Shown: in pieces, positions 1 to 7,420 of the stretch | How the letters are laid out: every line of letters starts with the position of its first letter | Position numbering within the stretch: the stretch's first letter is position 1 | Origin: Actinomycetota bacterium | GTDB taxonomy: Bacteria; Actinomycetota; Actinomycetes; Nanopelagicales; Nanopelagicaceae | Reading direction: 5' to 3' | NCBI GenBank assembly: GCA_009699645.1 | Contig: WLNU01000024.1 | Location: 1-12,783, forward strand | DNA length: 12,783 nt | Notes under the pieces: model-generated | Database searches by the model: none | The model's input: only the letters and a program-made list of their open reading frames with translations | What the model was told of the DNA's origin: nothing | Program-made: the position numbers and the translations under genes

Positions 1-336
1 AAGGAAGTGCGTTTAACACCAAAGATCGAAAGCCATGATTACGAAACAAAGCGTAATCAAGTTGAGAAGTTTCTCAAGGGCGGCGACAAGGTGAAGGTGA
101 CGATGAAGTTCCGTGGGCGTGAGCAAACGCGGCCAGAGCTTGGATACAAAATGCTGCAACGTCTGGCAACAGATATCGCAGAGTTTGGATTCATAGAGTT
201 CGCCCCTAAGCAAGAGGGACGAAACATGACAATGGTTATTGGACCGACGAAGAAGAAAACGGAAGCGGTTGCAGAAGCTAAGGCGGCACGAAAGGCCAAA
301 GCAGATGCAGCGGCAGAGACTATGGATGGAGCATAA
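1..336 (+). CDS. infC: Translation initiation factor IF-3, C-terminal part (5'-truncated by window edge)
   Basis: IF3 binds the 30S subunit, keeps it apart from 50S and checks start-codon and initiator-tRNA pairing. The frame is open from base 1, so the N-terminal domain and linker lie before the window. The GTG at base 7 is an internal valine, since IF3 proteins read K-E-(I/V)-(R/K) here. The visible part is the IF3 C-terminal domain: [10 protein letters not shown], then [23 protein letters not shown] and the closing [10 protein letters not shown] block. An Ala/Lys-rich tail of about 28 residues follows, a common low-complexity ending. The gene stops 2 bp before rpmI, the usual infC-rpmI-rplT arrangement. 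The promoter and any autoregulatory leader lie outside the window. Confidence 0.96.
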   Translation, partial: KEVRLTPKIESHDYETKRNQVEKFLKGGDKVKVTMKFRGREQTRPELGYKMLQRLATDIAEFGFIEFAPKQEGRNMTMVIGPTKKKTEAVAEAKAARKAKADAAAETMDGA

Positions 337-338
337 AG

Positions 339-536
339 ATGCCAAAGATGAAAACGCACAGCGGAGCTAAGAAGACTTTCCGCGTTACAGGTACCGGAAA
401 GATCATGCATGAGCGCGCTGGTAAGCGACATTTGCTCGAGCGTAAATCTTCACGCGTCACACGCCGCCTCTCAACCGAGCAGTCAGCAAAACCAACCGTC
501 ACAATGACAGCCAAGCGCATGCTTGGCTTGAAGTAA
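339..536 (+). CDS. rpmI: 50S ribosomal protein L35 (bL35)
   Basis: This is a small basic protein of the large ribosomal subunit, 65 residues, the usual length for bL35. It opens with [20 protein letters not shown], the classic L35 N-terminus, and continues with a Lys/Arg-rich rRNA-binding stretch containing [18 protein letters not shown]. The ATG follows the infC stop by 2 bp. A GGAG Shine-Dalgarno at 328-331, inside the infC 3' end, sits 7 nt upstream, so translation is probably coupled to infC. The product assembles into 50S next to L20, encoded immediately downstream. Confidence 0.98.
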   Translation: MPKMKTHSGAKKTFRVTGTGKIMHERAGKRHLLERKSSRVTRRLSTEQSAKPTVTMTAKRMLGLK

Positions 537-550
537 GGAACGTGAATTAA

Positions 551-910
551 ATGAGAGTAAAACGTGGTGTTCACGCCGCTAAGAAGCGTCGTACAACTTT
601 AGAGCGTGCCAGCGGCTACCGCGGTCAACGCTCACGTCTTTTCACCAAGGCAAAAGAGCAAGTTACGCACTCTATGGTCTATGCATTCAATGACCGTAAG
701 GACAAGAAGGGCGATTTCCGTCGTCTATGGATTCAACGTATCAACGCAGGGTGCCGCGCGCATGGTCTGACCTATAACCGTTTCATTCAAGGCCTTAAAG
801 CTGCAGGTGTTGAAGTGGATCGCCGTGTTCTCTCTGATCTTGCCACGAATGATCCAGCAACCTTCAAAACTCTTGTAGATGTTGCTCGCAAGAGCCTAAT
901 CTCTGCCTAA
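551..910 (+). CDS. rplT: 50S ribosomal protein L20 (bL20)
   Basis: L20 binds 23S rRNA early in 50S assembly, and in several bacteria it also represses its own operon. The 119 residues match the family length of about 117-125. Hallmarks are [14 protein letters not shown] at the start, then [37 protein letters not shown] and [16 protein letters not shown]; the globular end is [15 protein letters not shown]. The basic N-terminal half is the extended helix that threads into rRNA. The gene begins 14 bp after rpmI. A TAAGGA Shine-Dalgarno overlaps the rpmI stop codon. No autoregulatory structure can be judged here because the operon leader is outside the window. Confidence 0.98.
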   Translation: MRVKRGVHAAKKRRTTLERASGYRGQRSRLFTKAKEQVTHSMVYAFNDRKDKKGDFRRLWIQRINAGCRAHGLTYNRFIQGLKAAGVEVDRRVLSDLATNDPATFKTLVDVARKSLISA

Positions 911-936
911 ATCAATCTCTGAAATAACGGAGAGCA

Positions 937-1722
937 ATGATTGAGAGCCTTAATTCCCCACATGTTGGGCGGGTTAAGGCTCTTATTGGTTCCAGGGGTT
1001 CGCGCGAGCGAAGAAGTTCTGGAGCATTTGTTGCAGAAGGTATGCAATGCTTTCGAGAAGCTATCAACTCAAATCAAGGTCCACGTATAACTACGTTGTA
1101 TTTAACGGCCAGCGCCCGAGTTAAGCTCGACGAGTTTACCGATCTATCTTTACTCCAAAGCTTTGATGTATCTGACGATGTAATGCGAGCGATGTCCGAG
1201 ACGATTACGCCACAGGGAATTCTTGCAATCTGTGATATTCCGAAAAACTCATTGGAATCAATAGCACTAGATGGTTCCAGAAAATTCATATATCTCTCCG
1301 AAATTCAAGATCCTGGAAATGCTGGAACGATTTTACGTTCGGCCGATGCTTTTGGAATGGATGCAGTAATCACATCCCCGGGTAGCGTCGATATGTATTC
1401 ACCAAAAGTAGTTCGTAGTACTGCCGGATCTCTATGGCACATCCCAGTCTTTGAATCGATTGAACTTGCCAATCTGCTCTCATCAAAGCCATTACATGCA
1501 TTCACTCTGGGTGCAGGTGGTTCAAAACCACTGTCACAGTTTGTCAGTAATGGAGATTGTGTTGCCATATTTGGTAATGAAGCACGAGGGCTTGCAACCG
1601 AGCTATCAATGGCCGATATCGAATCAGTACATATTCCTATGCCTGGATCGGCTGAGAGCCTTAATCTTTCGGCGGCGGCATCGATTCTGATGTACCACTT
1701 AGCAAATATGCACTCCTTCTAA
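937..1722 (+). CDS. TrmH/SpoU-family RNA 2'-O-methyltransferase
   Basis: This 261-residue protein is a SPOUT-class methyltransferase that should methylate a ribose 2'-OH in rRNA or tRNA using S-adenosylmethionine. The N-terminal ~100 residues form the substrate-binding domain (SGAFVAEGMQCFREA at 28-42). The C-terminal knotted domain carries the three family motifs: QDPGNAGTILRSADAFG at 124-140 with Asn128 and Arg134, FGNEARGLA at 212-220, and IPMPGSAESLNLSAAASI at 233-250 with Asn243. A GGAGAG Shine-Dalgarno lies just before the ATG. The place after rplT is that of tsnR (Rv1644) in M. tuberculosis, which suggests 23S rRNA as target, but the exact nucleotide cannot be read from sequence. RlmB or another SpoU paralog remains possible, so no symbol is given. 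Confidence 0.93.
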   Translation: MIESLNSPHVGRVKALIGSRGSRERRSSGAFVAEGMQCFREAINSNQGPRITTLYLTASARVKLDEFTDLSLLQSFDVSDDVMRAMSETITPQGILAICDIPKNSLESIALDGSRKFIYLSEIQDPGNAGTILRSADAFGMDAVITSPGSVDMYSPKVVRSTAGSLWHIPVFESIELANLLSSKPLHAFTLGAGGSKPLSQFVSNGDCVAIFGNEARGLATELSMADIESVHIPMPGSAESLNLSAAASILMYHLANMHSF

Positions 1723-1734
1723 AGTTCGACCCGA

Positions 1735-1748
1735 TAGACTCGCCCCCA
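1735..1748 (+). promoter_or_regulatory. Candidate leaderless promoter of pheST (-10 TAGACT)
   Basis: TAGACT at 1735-1740 fits the actinobacterial TANNNT -10 element. Its end is separated from the pheS ATG by only 7 nt (CGCCCCC), which would place the transcription start at or next to the A of the ATG. No Shine-Dalgarno is visible between the stop of the preceding gene (1722) and the ATG, consistent with a leaderless message. No convincing -35 box lies 16-18 bp upstream, as is common for this promoter type. The element is inferred from spacing and the missing ribosome binding site. Confidence 0.5.
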
Positions 1749-2755
1749 TGCGCGAGGACGAGGTAGCTAAGTGGATTAGCGATGCTCGCACTGCTTTCAA
1801 CGCCGCCACCGATATGGATACTCTCAAAAGCGCACGCTTGAATCACGCGGGGGATAAGTCACCGGTCGCCCTGGCATCAAGGGCTTTGGGCTCGATGTCA
1901 CCGGAGGAGAAGGCTAGTTTCGGCAAGATTATCGGTGAGGCTAAAGCCGAGATTGCTACAGCATTGGCATCAGCAACGGCCGTATTAGAGGCCGAGCGAG
2001 ATAGAAAAGTATTACTTGAAGAGGTAGTCGATATTACGCTGCCAGTTAACCGTGCTCATCGCGGTGGATTGCACCCTATTTCAATTATCAAAAATGAAGT
2101 CTCTGATTTCTTTATAGAGCAGGGTTATTCTGTGCAAGAAGGCCCAGAACTTGAATCAGGCTGGCTTAACTTTGATGCGCTAAATATGCCGGCAGATCAC
2201 CCGGCACGAACGATGCAGGATACATTCTTTATCGAGCCAATTGAATCTGGAATGGTTTTGCGCACTCACACTTCACCAGTACAAATCCGAACGATGCTCA
2301 CACAAGCCCCACCTATTTACGCCATATGCCCGGGTCGAACTTTCCGAGCCGATGAGCTCGATGCCACACATAGTCCCGTCTTTCACCAAGTCGAAGGGCT
2401 TGTCGTTGATAAGGGCATCACAATGGCTCATTTAAAAGGAACCCTTGATAACTTTGCAAGCCATATGTTTGGACCGGGCGTTACAACTCGATTGCGTCCA
2501 TCGTTTTTTCCGTTCACCGAACCAAGTGCTGAGGTAGATGTTTTCTTCAATAACCGCTGGATTGAGTGGGGTGGTTGCGGAATGGTGAATCCAAGAGTTC
2601 TTGCAACGTGTGGAATAGATACCGATGTATTTAGTGGTTTTGCATTCGGAATGGGATTAGAAAGAACGCTTATGGTCCGCCACGGCATTACCGATATGCA
2701 CGATATTGTCGAGGGTGATCTTCGTTTCACACGCCAGTTTGGAGTTGGCCTGTAA
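1748..2755 (+). CDS. pheS: Phenylalanine--tRNA ligase alpha subunit
   Basis: PheS is the catalytic subunit of the alpha2beta2 class II phenylalanyl-tRNA synthetase in the cytoplasm. The 335 residues are close to the usual 340-350. Residues 1-90 are the helical tRNA-binding arm (coiled coil). Class II motif 1 begins around HPISIIKNEVSDFF (109-122). Motif 2 is RTFRADELDATHSPVFHQVEG (from 197). Motif 3 is GFAFGMGLERTL (298-309), with its ATP-binding arginine. PADHPARTMQDTFFI and EWGGCGMVNPRVL are also typical. The start is the first ATG after a likely -10 element, matching the N-terminus of actinobacterial homologs. The stop overlaps the pheT start by 1 nt (TAATG), so the two subunits should be made in balance. 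Confidence 0.98.
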   Translation: MREDEVAKWISDARTAFNAATDMDTLKSARLNHAGDKSPVALASRALGSMSPEEKASFGKIIGEAKAEIATALASATAVLEAERDRKVLLEEVVDITLPVNRAHRGGLHPISIIKNEVSDFFIEQGYSVQEGPELESGWLNFDALNMPADHPARTMQDTFFIEPIESGMVLRTHTSPVQIRTMLTQAPPIYAICPGRTFRADELDATHSPVFHQVEGLVVDKGITMAHLKGTLDNFASHMFGPGVTTRLRPSFFPFTEPSAEVDVFFNNRWIEWGGCGMVNPRVLATCGIDTDVFSGFAFGMGLERTLMVRHGITDMHDIVEGDLRFTRQFGVGL

Positions 2756-5211
2756 TGCTGGCGCCTCTATCGTGGATTAAAGAGTTTGTTGATATTCCTT
2801 CAGCAGTTACGGCGGAAGAGATCTCTGATGGGCTTATTCGGGTCGGCTTTGAAGTTGAGGAGATAATTGTAAAAGGTTTAGATCTGACTGGCCCACTGGT
2901 CTTTGCAAAAGTTCTCTCCATTGAAGAGATAGTTGAGTTTAAAAAACCAATTCGTTACGTCGGTATCGATTGCGGTGAAGGCACAACACGTTTTGTAATC
3001 TGTGGGGCAACTAATTTCTCGGTAGGAGATGTCGTTGTTGCAGCACTACCCGGTGCAGTTTTACCTGGAGATTTCAAAATTGGTGTGCGTGAGACGTATG
3101 GTAAGACTTCTAATGGAATGATCTGCTCTGCCCGTGAATTGGGCATTAGTGATGACCATACCGGAATAATGGTTATGAATGAGAATGAAGTTGCTATCGG
3201 CGCCGACGCTATTGCAGATCTGCAGATTAACGATGTTATTTTTGATGTAGCGATCAATCCAGATCGTGGCTATGCCCTAAGTATTCGAGGTATCGCCCGA
3301 GAGATAGCGGGTGCGCTAGCTCTTACATTTACAGACCCAGTTGATGCACTACGCAGCCTTAAGTTTAAGGAGACAGGCAAGGGCGTGAGCGCAAAGATCG
3401 CCGATCCGTCTACCGCATCGGTCTTCTATCTGCGAACTCTTACTAACTTTGATCCAAAGGCAACGACACCTCTTTGGATGCGTCGACGAATTGAAAAAAT
3501 GGGAATGCGCTCTATCTCCTTAGTTGTAGATGTTACAAACTACGTCATGCTCGAACTCGGTCAACCATTACATGCCTTCGATCGATCAAAGATTAAGGGT
3601 GGCTTAACAATTGCGCGGGCAGGCAGAACCCAGCCTTTCACGACACTAGATGGCCAGGTACGTCAGTTGAATCCCGATGATTTGATGGTTTGCGATGATG
3701 AGAAACCATTAGCGCTAGCCGGGACTATGGGCGGGGCTTCATCGGAAATCTCCCAAACTACAACCGATATTGCACTTGAGGCAGTTCGCTTTGATCCAAT
3801 ATCAATTGCTAAGAACTCGCGACGTCACAGAATCTCCTCAGAGGCATCGCGGCGCCTCGAGCGAAGCGTTGACCCGTCGCTGGCCGAGTTCGCCTCGGCT
3901 CGATTTGTTCAACTTCTGTGCACCCATAGCTCGGCTCAGCATGTAGCAACTGTCGTGGCCGGGGAGCCTATCTATGCACCCGTAGTGACGATAGATCCTG
4001 CAAAGATCTCAACAATTCTTGGCTTTGAAATTTCCTCTAAAAAAACCGCCGAAGTTCTACGTATCATCGGCTGTGATGTAGATGAGAAGAGTTTTGCCGT
4101 TGACCCGCCGTCATGGCGTTCTGACCTACTTACTGCTTCAGATTTAGCTGAAGAAGTTGCCCGAATGATTGGTTACGAGAAGATCCCATCGCTACTTCCT
4201 TCGCGACCTTTGCATGCATCATTGACTACAGATCAAAAGCGTCGAAGAGCGATAGCGACAATGCTTGCCAGTCGTGGTTTAGCCGAAGTGCAGACTTTCC
4301 CCTTCACCAATCAGGCAACGATCGATGCGATGGGCTTTGTCGGAGAGCGTGCAGCTACGTATCGAGTTGCCAATCCCATGTCTGAGGAATTTCCTTTAAT
4401 GCGTGTTCATCTTATTCCCGGTCTAATCGAAGTTGCACAGCGCAATATCAGTCGTGGGGCTAAGGATTTTGCGATCTTTGAGATGGGTTCGATTTTTCGT
4501 AGCTCTAAAAAGCTAGTGCCCGCTATTTCGCCGCAACTCTCACAACGTCCAGAGCAGAGATTGATTGAAGAGATATTTGCGAGTGTGCCACCACAGGCCC
4601 ATCACGTTGCAGGTCTATTGGTCGGAAAAGTTGAGAATGAAAATTGGCAAGGTAAATCTCGTTCCTACAATTGGACAGATGCTATTGCCTATGCTGAAAA
4701 TATTTTAGAGTTGTGTAATTTGGAGTGGAGTAAGGTACGATCAGATCTTGCGCCTTGGCATCCAGGTCGCTGCGCAGAACTCATCATTGATGGCAAAGCT
4801 GTAGCCCATGCCGGCGAACTTCATCCTCGAATTGTGGCCGCCTATGGTTTGCCTGAACGCTCCGTCGCATTTGCAGTAGCTCTTAGCGCTTTGCCTCATT
4901 CGCAGTTAGTAAAACCAACAACAGTAGGAACAATGCCAGCAGCGCTACAAGATGTGGCTCTTATCGTTGATTCAACAATGAGTGCGCAATCCGTGGAATC
5001 AGCCCTTCGCGAGGGTGCCGGAGAGCTTCTTGAATCTATTACCTGCTTTGATCGCTACGACAAGATTGGGGATGGAAAGATTTCGCTGGCCTTCACACTG
5101 ACCTTCCGAGCCCCTGATCGCACCCTTACGGGTGAAGAGGTCTCATCCATGCGAGAGGCGGCCACCGCCGTGGCCTTTGCTAAATGTGGCGCTGTTCTAC
5201 GTACCGCATAA
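2755..5211 (+). CDS. pheT: Phenylalanine--tRNA ligase beta subunit
   Basis: PheT is the large non-catalytic subunit that binds tRNA-Phe and edits mischarged Tyr-tRNA-Phe. The 818 residues fit the bacterial size. Domains in order: N-terminal segment MLAPLSWIKEFVDI; EMAP-II-like OB fold at about 40-155 (ICGATNFSVGD, GMICSARELGI); the conserved INPDRGYALSIRGIAREIAG link near 170-190; the B3/B4 editing module at about 215-390; B5 at about 400-475; a catalytic-like core to about 690 (MSEEFPLMRVHLIPGL); and the C-terminal FDX-ACB anticodon-binding domain at about 726-818, ending GAVLRTA. It overlaps pheS by one base. Its stop codon TAA (5209-5211) lies inside the first ARG-box-like element of the downstream operon, and no terminator separates it from argC. 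Confidence 0.98.
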   Translation: MLAPLSWIKEFVDIPSAVTAEEISDGLIRVGFEVEEIIVKGLDLTGPLVFAKVLSIEEIVEFKKPIRYVGIDCGEGTTRFVICGATNFSVGDVVVAALPGAVLPGDFKIGVRETYGKTSNGMICSARELGISDDHTGIMVMNENEVAIGADAIADLQINDVIFDVAINPDRGYALSIRGIAREIAGALALTFTDPVDALRSLKFKETGKGVSAKIADPSTASVFYLRTLTNFDPKATTPLWMRRRIEKMGMRSISLVVDVTNYVMLELGQPLHAFDRSKIKGGLTIARAGRTQPFTTLDGQVRQLNPDDLMVCDDEKPLALAGTMGGASSEISQTTTDIALEAVRFDPISIAKNSRRHRISSEASRRLERSVDPSLAEFASARFVQLLCTHSSAQHVATVVAGEPIYAPVVTIDPAKISTILGFEISSKKTAEVLRIIGCDVDEKSFAVDPPSWRSDLLTASDLAEEVARMIGYEKIPSLLPSRPLHASLTTDQKRRRAIATMLASRGLAEVQTFPFTNQATIDAMGFVGERAATYRVANPMSEEFPLMRVHLIPGLIEVAQRNISRGAKDFAIFEMGSIFRSSKKLVPAISPQLSQRPEQRLIEEIFASVPPQAHHVAGLLVGKVENENWQGKSRSYNWTDAIAYAENILELCNLEWSKVRSDLAPWHPGRCAELIIDGKAVAHAGELHPRIVAAYGLPERSVAFAVALSALPHSQLVKPTTVGTMPAALQDVALIVDSTMSAQSVESALREGAGELLESITCFDRYDKIGDGKISLAFTLTFRAPDRTLTGEEVSSMREAATAVAFAKCGAVLRTA

Positions 5212-5238
5212 GTATGCATAAGATTGCATAATTATCGA
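5203..5238 (+). promoter_or_regulatory. Tandem ARG-box-like operators for ArgR upstream of argC
   Basis: Three near-repeats start at 5206 (GCATAAGTAT), 5216 (GCATAAGATT) and 5226 (GCATAATTAT), exactly 10 bp apart, about one DNA helical turn. Scored against the known 18-bp ARG-box pattern (TGNAT, four A/T, ATNCA), frames at 5203-5220 (CGCAT AAGT ATGCA) and 5213-5230 (TGCAT AAGA TTGCA) each have one mismatch in the half-sites and one G in the A/T centre. A third frame at 5223-5240 (TGCAT AATT ATCGA) has one half-site mismatch. The array covers the pheT stop codon and the likely argC -35 region, a position suited to repression. The argR gene lies about 4.1 kb downstream in the same operon. Binding is inferred from pattern and place. 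Confidence 0.72.
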
Positions 5239-5259
5239 TTGTCTGTTAATCTCATCTCA
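5224..5259 (+). promoter_or_regulatory. Leaderless extended -10 promoter of the arg operon
   Basis: A TAATCT hexamer at 5247-5252 is preceded by TGT (5244-5246), giving an extended -10. It ends 6 nt before the argC ATG at 5259, so transcription should begin at or beside the ATG and give a leaderless mRNA. No Shine-Dalgarno is present in 5212-5258. A partial -35 (TTGCAT, 5224-5229) sits 17 bp upstream of the -10 and lies inside the ARG-box array, so bound ArgR would block RNA polymerase. Confidence 0.62.
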
Positions 5260-6281
5260 TGAAAACAGCGGTTATAGGCGCAAGTGGCTATGCAGGAGGA
5301 GAGCTCCTGCGGTTGCTAGCAACTCACCCACATTTTGAAGTTGTATCAATAACTGCACACAGCAATGCCGGGGAGCAGGTGACCTCGGTTCATCCCCAAC
5401 TACAGAGTTATGCAGATCGTAGATTCATTACCTCCGATCTCGTAGATTTTTCTGCCATTGAACTAGTTTTCCTAGCCCTTCCGCACGGTGAATCGGCGAC
5501 TTTGATTGCAAAGATTCCATCGAATGTAAAGATTGTCGATCTAGGTGCAGATTTTAGATTAGAAGATGCAAGTCAATGGAAAAAGTATTACGGCGGCGAG
5601 CATGCAGGGGCTTGGGTCTATGGATTACCAGAGCTTGCATCTGGTCAACGTGATGCAATCAAAAAAGAGAATAGAGTTGCGAATCCAGGTTGCTACGCCA
5701 CCTCAATTTGCCTCGGAATAGCACCTGCCGTTGGGCTAATCGATGTATCAGATATCGTGGTCGTTGCCGCATCAGGTACAACAGGGGCTGGCAGAAGCGC
5801 AAAAATCAATTTGATAGCAAGTGAAGTTATGGGTTCGCTAACATCATACAAATTCGGTGGAGTTCACCAACACACACCTGAAATCGAGCAGGCAATATCT
5901 GCTGTGGCTCAAAAACCTGCAAAAATATCATTCACACCGATACTTGCTCCAATGCCTCGTGGAATTCTCTCCACAATTACGGCAAAGTTGAGTCATTCAA
6001 TGACGACACAGCAGGCTCATGATCTCTACGTCAAGGCATATGAGTCAGAGTTCTTTGTTGATGTACTGCCGCTGGGCCAAATGCCAAAGACAAGTGCACT
6101 GACGGGCAGTAACAAAGTTCAGATCCAGGTGGCAGTCGATGAGCATACAGATCGTTTAATTATCTCGGTTGCCATTGATAATCTTGGTAAAGGTGCTGCG
6201 GGACAGGCTATCCAAAATGCAAATTTAATCTGCGGCCTTGCTGAAGATGCTGGTTTATCCCTGGATGGACTAGGAATATGA
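5259..6281 (+). CDS. argC: N-acetyl-gamma-glutamyl-phosphate reductase
   Basis: ArgC reduces N-acetylglutamyl-5-phosphate to the semialdehyde with NADPH, the third step toward ornithine. The 340 residues match the family. The NADP-binding Rossmann loop GASGYAGGELLR begins at residue 7. The catalytic cysteine is Cys145 in NPGCYATS. SGTTGAGRSAK and HQHTPEIEQ (substrate and active-site histidine region) follow, and GAAGQAIQNANL closes the fold. The start is secure because the Rossmann strand begins at residue 2 and a leaderless promoter abuts the ATG. It is the first gene of the operon and overlaps argJ by 4 bp (ATGA). ARG boxes directly upstream suggest ArgR control of the whole unit. Confidence 0.98.
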   Translation: MKTAVIGASGYAGGELLRLLATHPHFEVVSITAHSNAGEQVTSVHPQLQSYADRRFITSDLVDFSAIELVFLALPHGESATLIAKIPSNVKIVDLGADFRLEDASQWKKYYGGEHAGAWVYGLPELASGQRDAIKKENRVANPGCYATSICLGIAPAVGLIDVSDIVVVAASGTTGAGRSAKINLIASEVMGSLTSYKFGGVHQHTPEIEQAISAVAQKPAKISFTPILAPMPRGILSTITAKLSHSMTTQQAHDLYVKAYESEFFVDVLPLGQMPKTSALTGSNKVQIQVAVDEHTDRLIISVAIDNLGKGAAGQAIQNANLICGLAEDAGLSLDGLGI

Positions 6282-7420
6282 AACTGCCACAAGGCTTTCG
6301 CGCCGGCGCAGTTGCTGCAGGTTTAAAGAGCAGTGGGGCACTTGACTTAACCATCATTGAAAATCAGGGACCCCGCTTTGATGCCGCTGCCGTATTTACA
6401 ACTAATAAAGTAGTAGCAGCACCTGTTATATGGTCGAAAGAGGTAGCTAAGGGCGGCCTAGTTCGCGCCGTTGTTCTAAATTCTGGGGGTGCAAATGCCT
6501 GCACCGGTCCGCAAGGCTTTATCGATACCCATGTGAGCGCTGAATTAGTTGGCGATCTCTTATCAATCTCTTCAGGAGAAGTGATTGTCTGCTCAACGGG
6601 ATTAATTGGTGAGTTATTGCCGATGGATAAAGTTACGGATGGAATTCGACGAATTGCTGCGGATATGGATAGCAATTCTCTCGATCTTGCAGCACAGGCG
6701 ATTATGACGACCGACTCCGTCCCAAAGATTGCAACTGTTTCGAAATACGGCGTAGAGTTTTCTGGGATCGCTAAAGGAGCTGGAATGCTTGCCCCGGCAT
6801 TAGCGACGATGTTATCTGTTGTGATGACTGATGCAATTGTTTCAGATAAAGCACAAGAGATTTTTACACGTGCTGCAGATCGCACATATAACCGAATCGA
6901 TTCAGATGGCTGCACCTCCACTAACGACACGGTTCTATTTATGTCATCGGGTGCAAGTGGCCAGAGCATCTCTGATATTCAACTTGAAGAGCTTCTTATG
7001 CATGTGTGTGGCTCACTTGCCGCACAATTAATCGCCGATGCGGAGGGTTCGACTAAAACTGTTTCAATTAGAGTCAAAAACGCTCTGAGTGAATCCGATG
7101 CAGTCAATGTTGCTAGAGCGTGTGCGCGCAATAATCTTTTAAAAGCGGCCATATTTGGGGGTGATCCCAATTGGGGTCGCGTTCTAGCTGCAGTTGGTAC
7201 TGCCGACGCGCAGATAGATCCACTTACCATTGATGTAATGCTCAATGATGTGGCGGTGTGCACCAATAGTGCTCCTGATGCCGATAAGTCCACTGTTGAT
7301 TTCAGTGCTCGCGAAGTTATTATCGAGATAGATCTCAAAGTCGGCACTTCAACGGCAACGGTATTAACAAATGATTTGTCTTACGATTATGTCCACGAGA
7401 ATTCGGCTTACTCGTCATGA
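6278..7420 (+). CDS. argJ: Glutamate N-acetyltransferase / amino-acid acetyltransferase (ornithine acetyltransferase)
   Basis: ArgJ moves the acetyl group from N-acetylornithine to glutamate, recycling it, so no ArgE is needed; some family members also make N-acetylglutamate from acetyl-CoA. It is an Ntn-like enzyme that cuts itself into two chains. The self-cleavage and nucleophile site is in KGAGMLAPALATML, with Thr177 the expected new N-terminal nucleophile. Other family blocks are NSGGANACTGPQG (68-80), CSTGLIGELLP, TTDSVPK (144-150), YNRIDSDGCTSTND, FGGDPNWGR and the ending SYDYVHENSAYSS. At 380 residues it is slightly shorter than many homologs (about 390-405) but complete at both ends. 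It overlaps argC and argB by 4 bp each. Sequence alone does not show whether it also does the acetyl-CoA reaction. Confidence 0.97.
   Translation: MKLPQGFRAGAVAAGLKSSGALDLTIIENQGPRFDAAAVFTTNKVVAAPVIWSKEVAKGGLVRAVVLNSGGANACTGPQGFIDTHVSAELVGDLLSISSGEVIVCSTGLIGELLPMDKVTDGIRRIAADMDSNSLDLAAQAIMTTDSVPKIATVSKYGVEFSGIAKGAGMLAPALATMLSVVMTDAIVSDKAQEIFTRAADRTYNRIDSDGCTSTNDTVLFMSSGASGQSISDIQLEELLMHVCGSLAAQLIADAEGSTKTVSIRVKNALSESDAVNVARACARNNLLKAAIFGGDPNWGRVLAAVGTADAQIDPLTIDVMLNDVAVCTNSAPDADKSTVDFSAREVIIEIDLKVGTSTATVLTNDLSYDYVHENSAYSS

Noticed and set aside
7..9. GTG at 7 as the start of infC
   Set aside because: The frame is open upstream to base 1 and the encoded block is the IF3 C-terminal domain, so the codon is internal and the gene is cut by the window edge.
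57..431. Minus-strand open frame over infC and rpmI
   Set aside because: It overlaps two conserved translation genes read on the plus strand, and its protein shows no family features.
911..936. A short hairpin (TCTCT with GGAGA) covering the ribosome binding site of the methyltransferase gene
   Set aside because: Only about five pairs including a wobble; too weak to claim as a regulatory structure.
6364..6969. A 201-codon open frame on the minus strand across argJ
   Set aside because: It lies wholly inside argJ, whose family motifs are intact. The reverse frame gives a Ser/Thr/Ala/Pro-rich composition typical of antisense shadows, with no recognisable domain or ribosome binding site.
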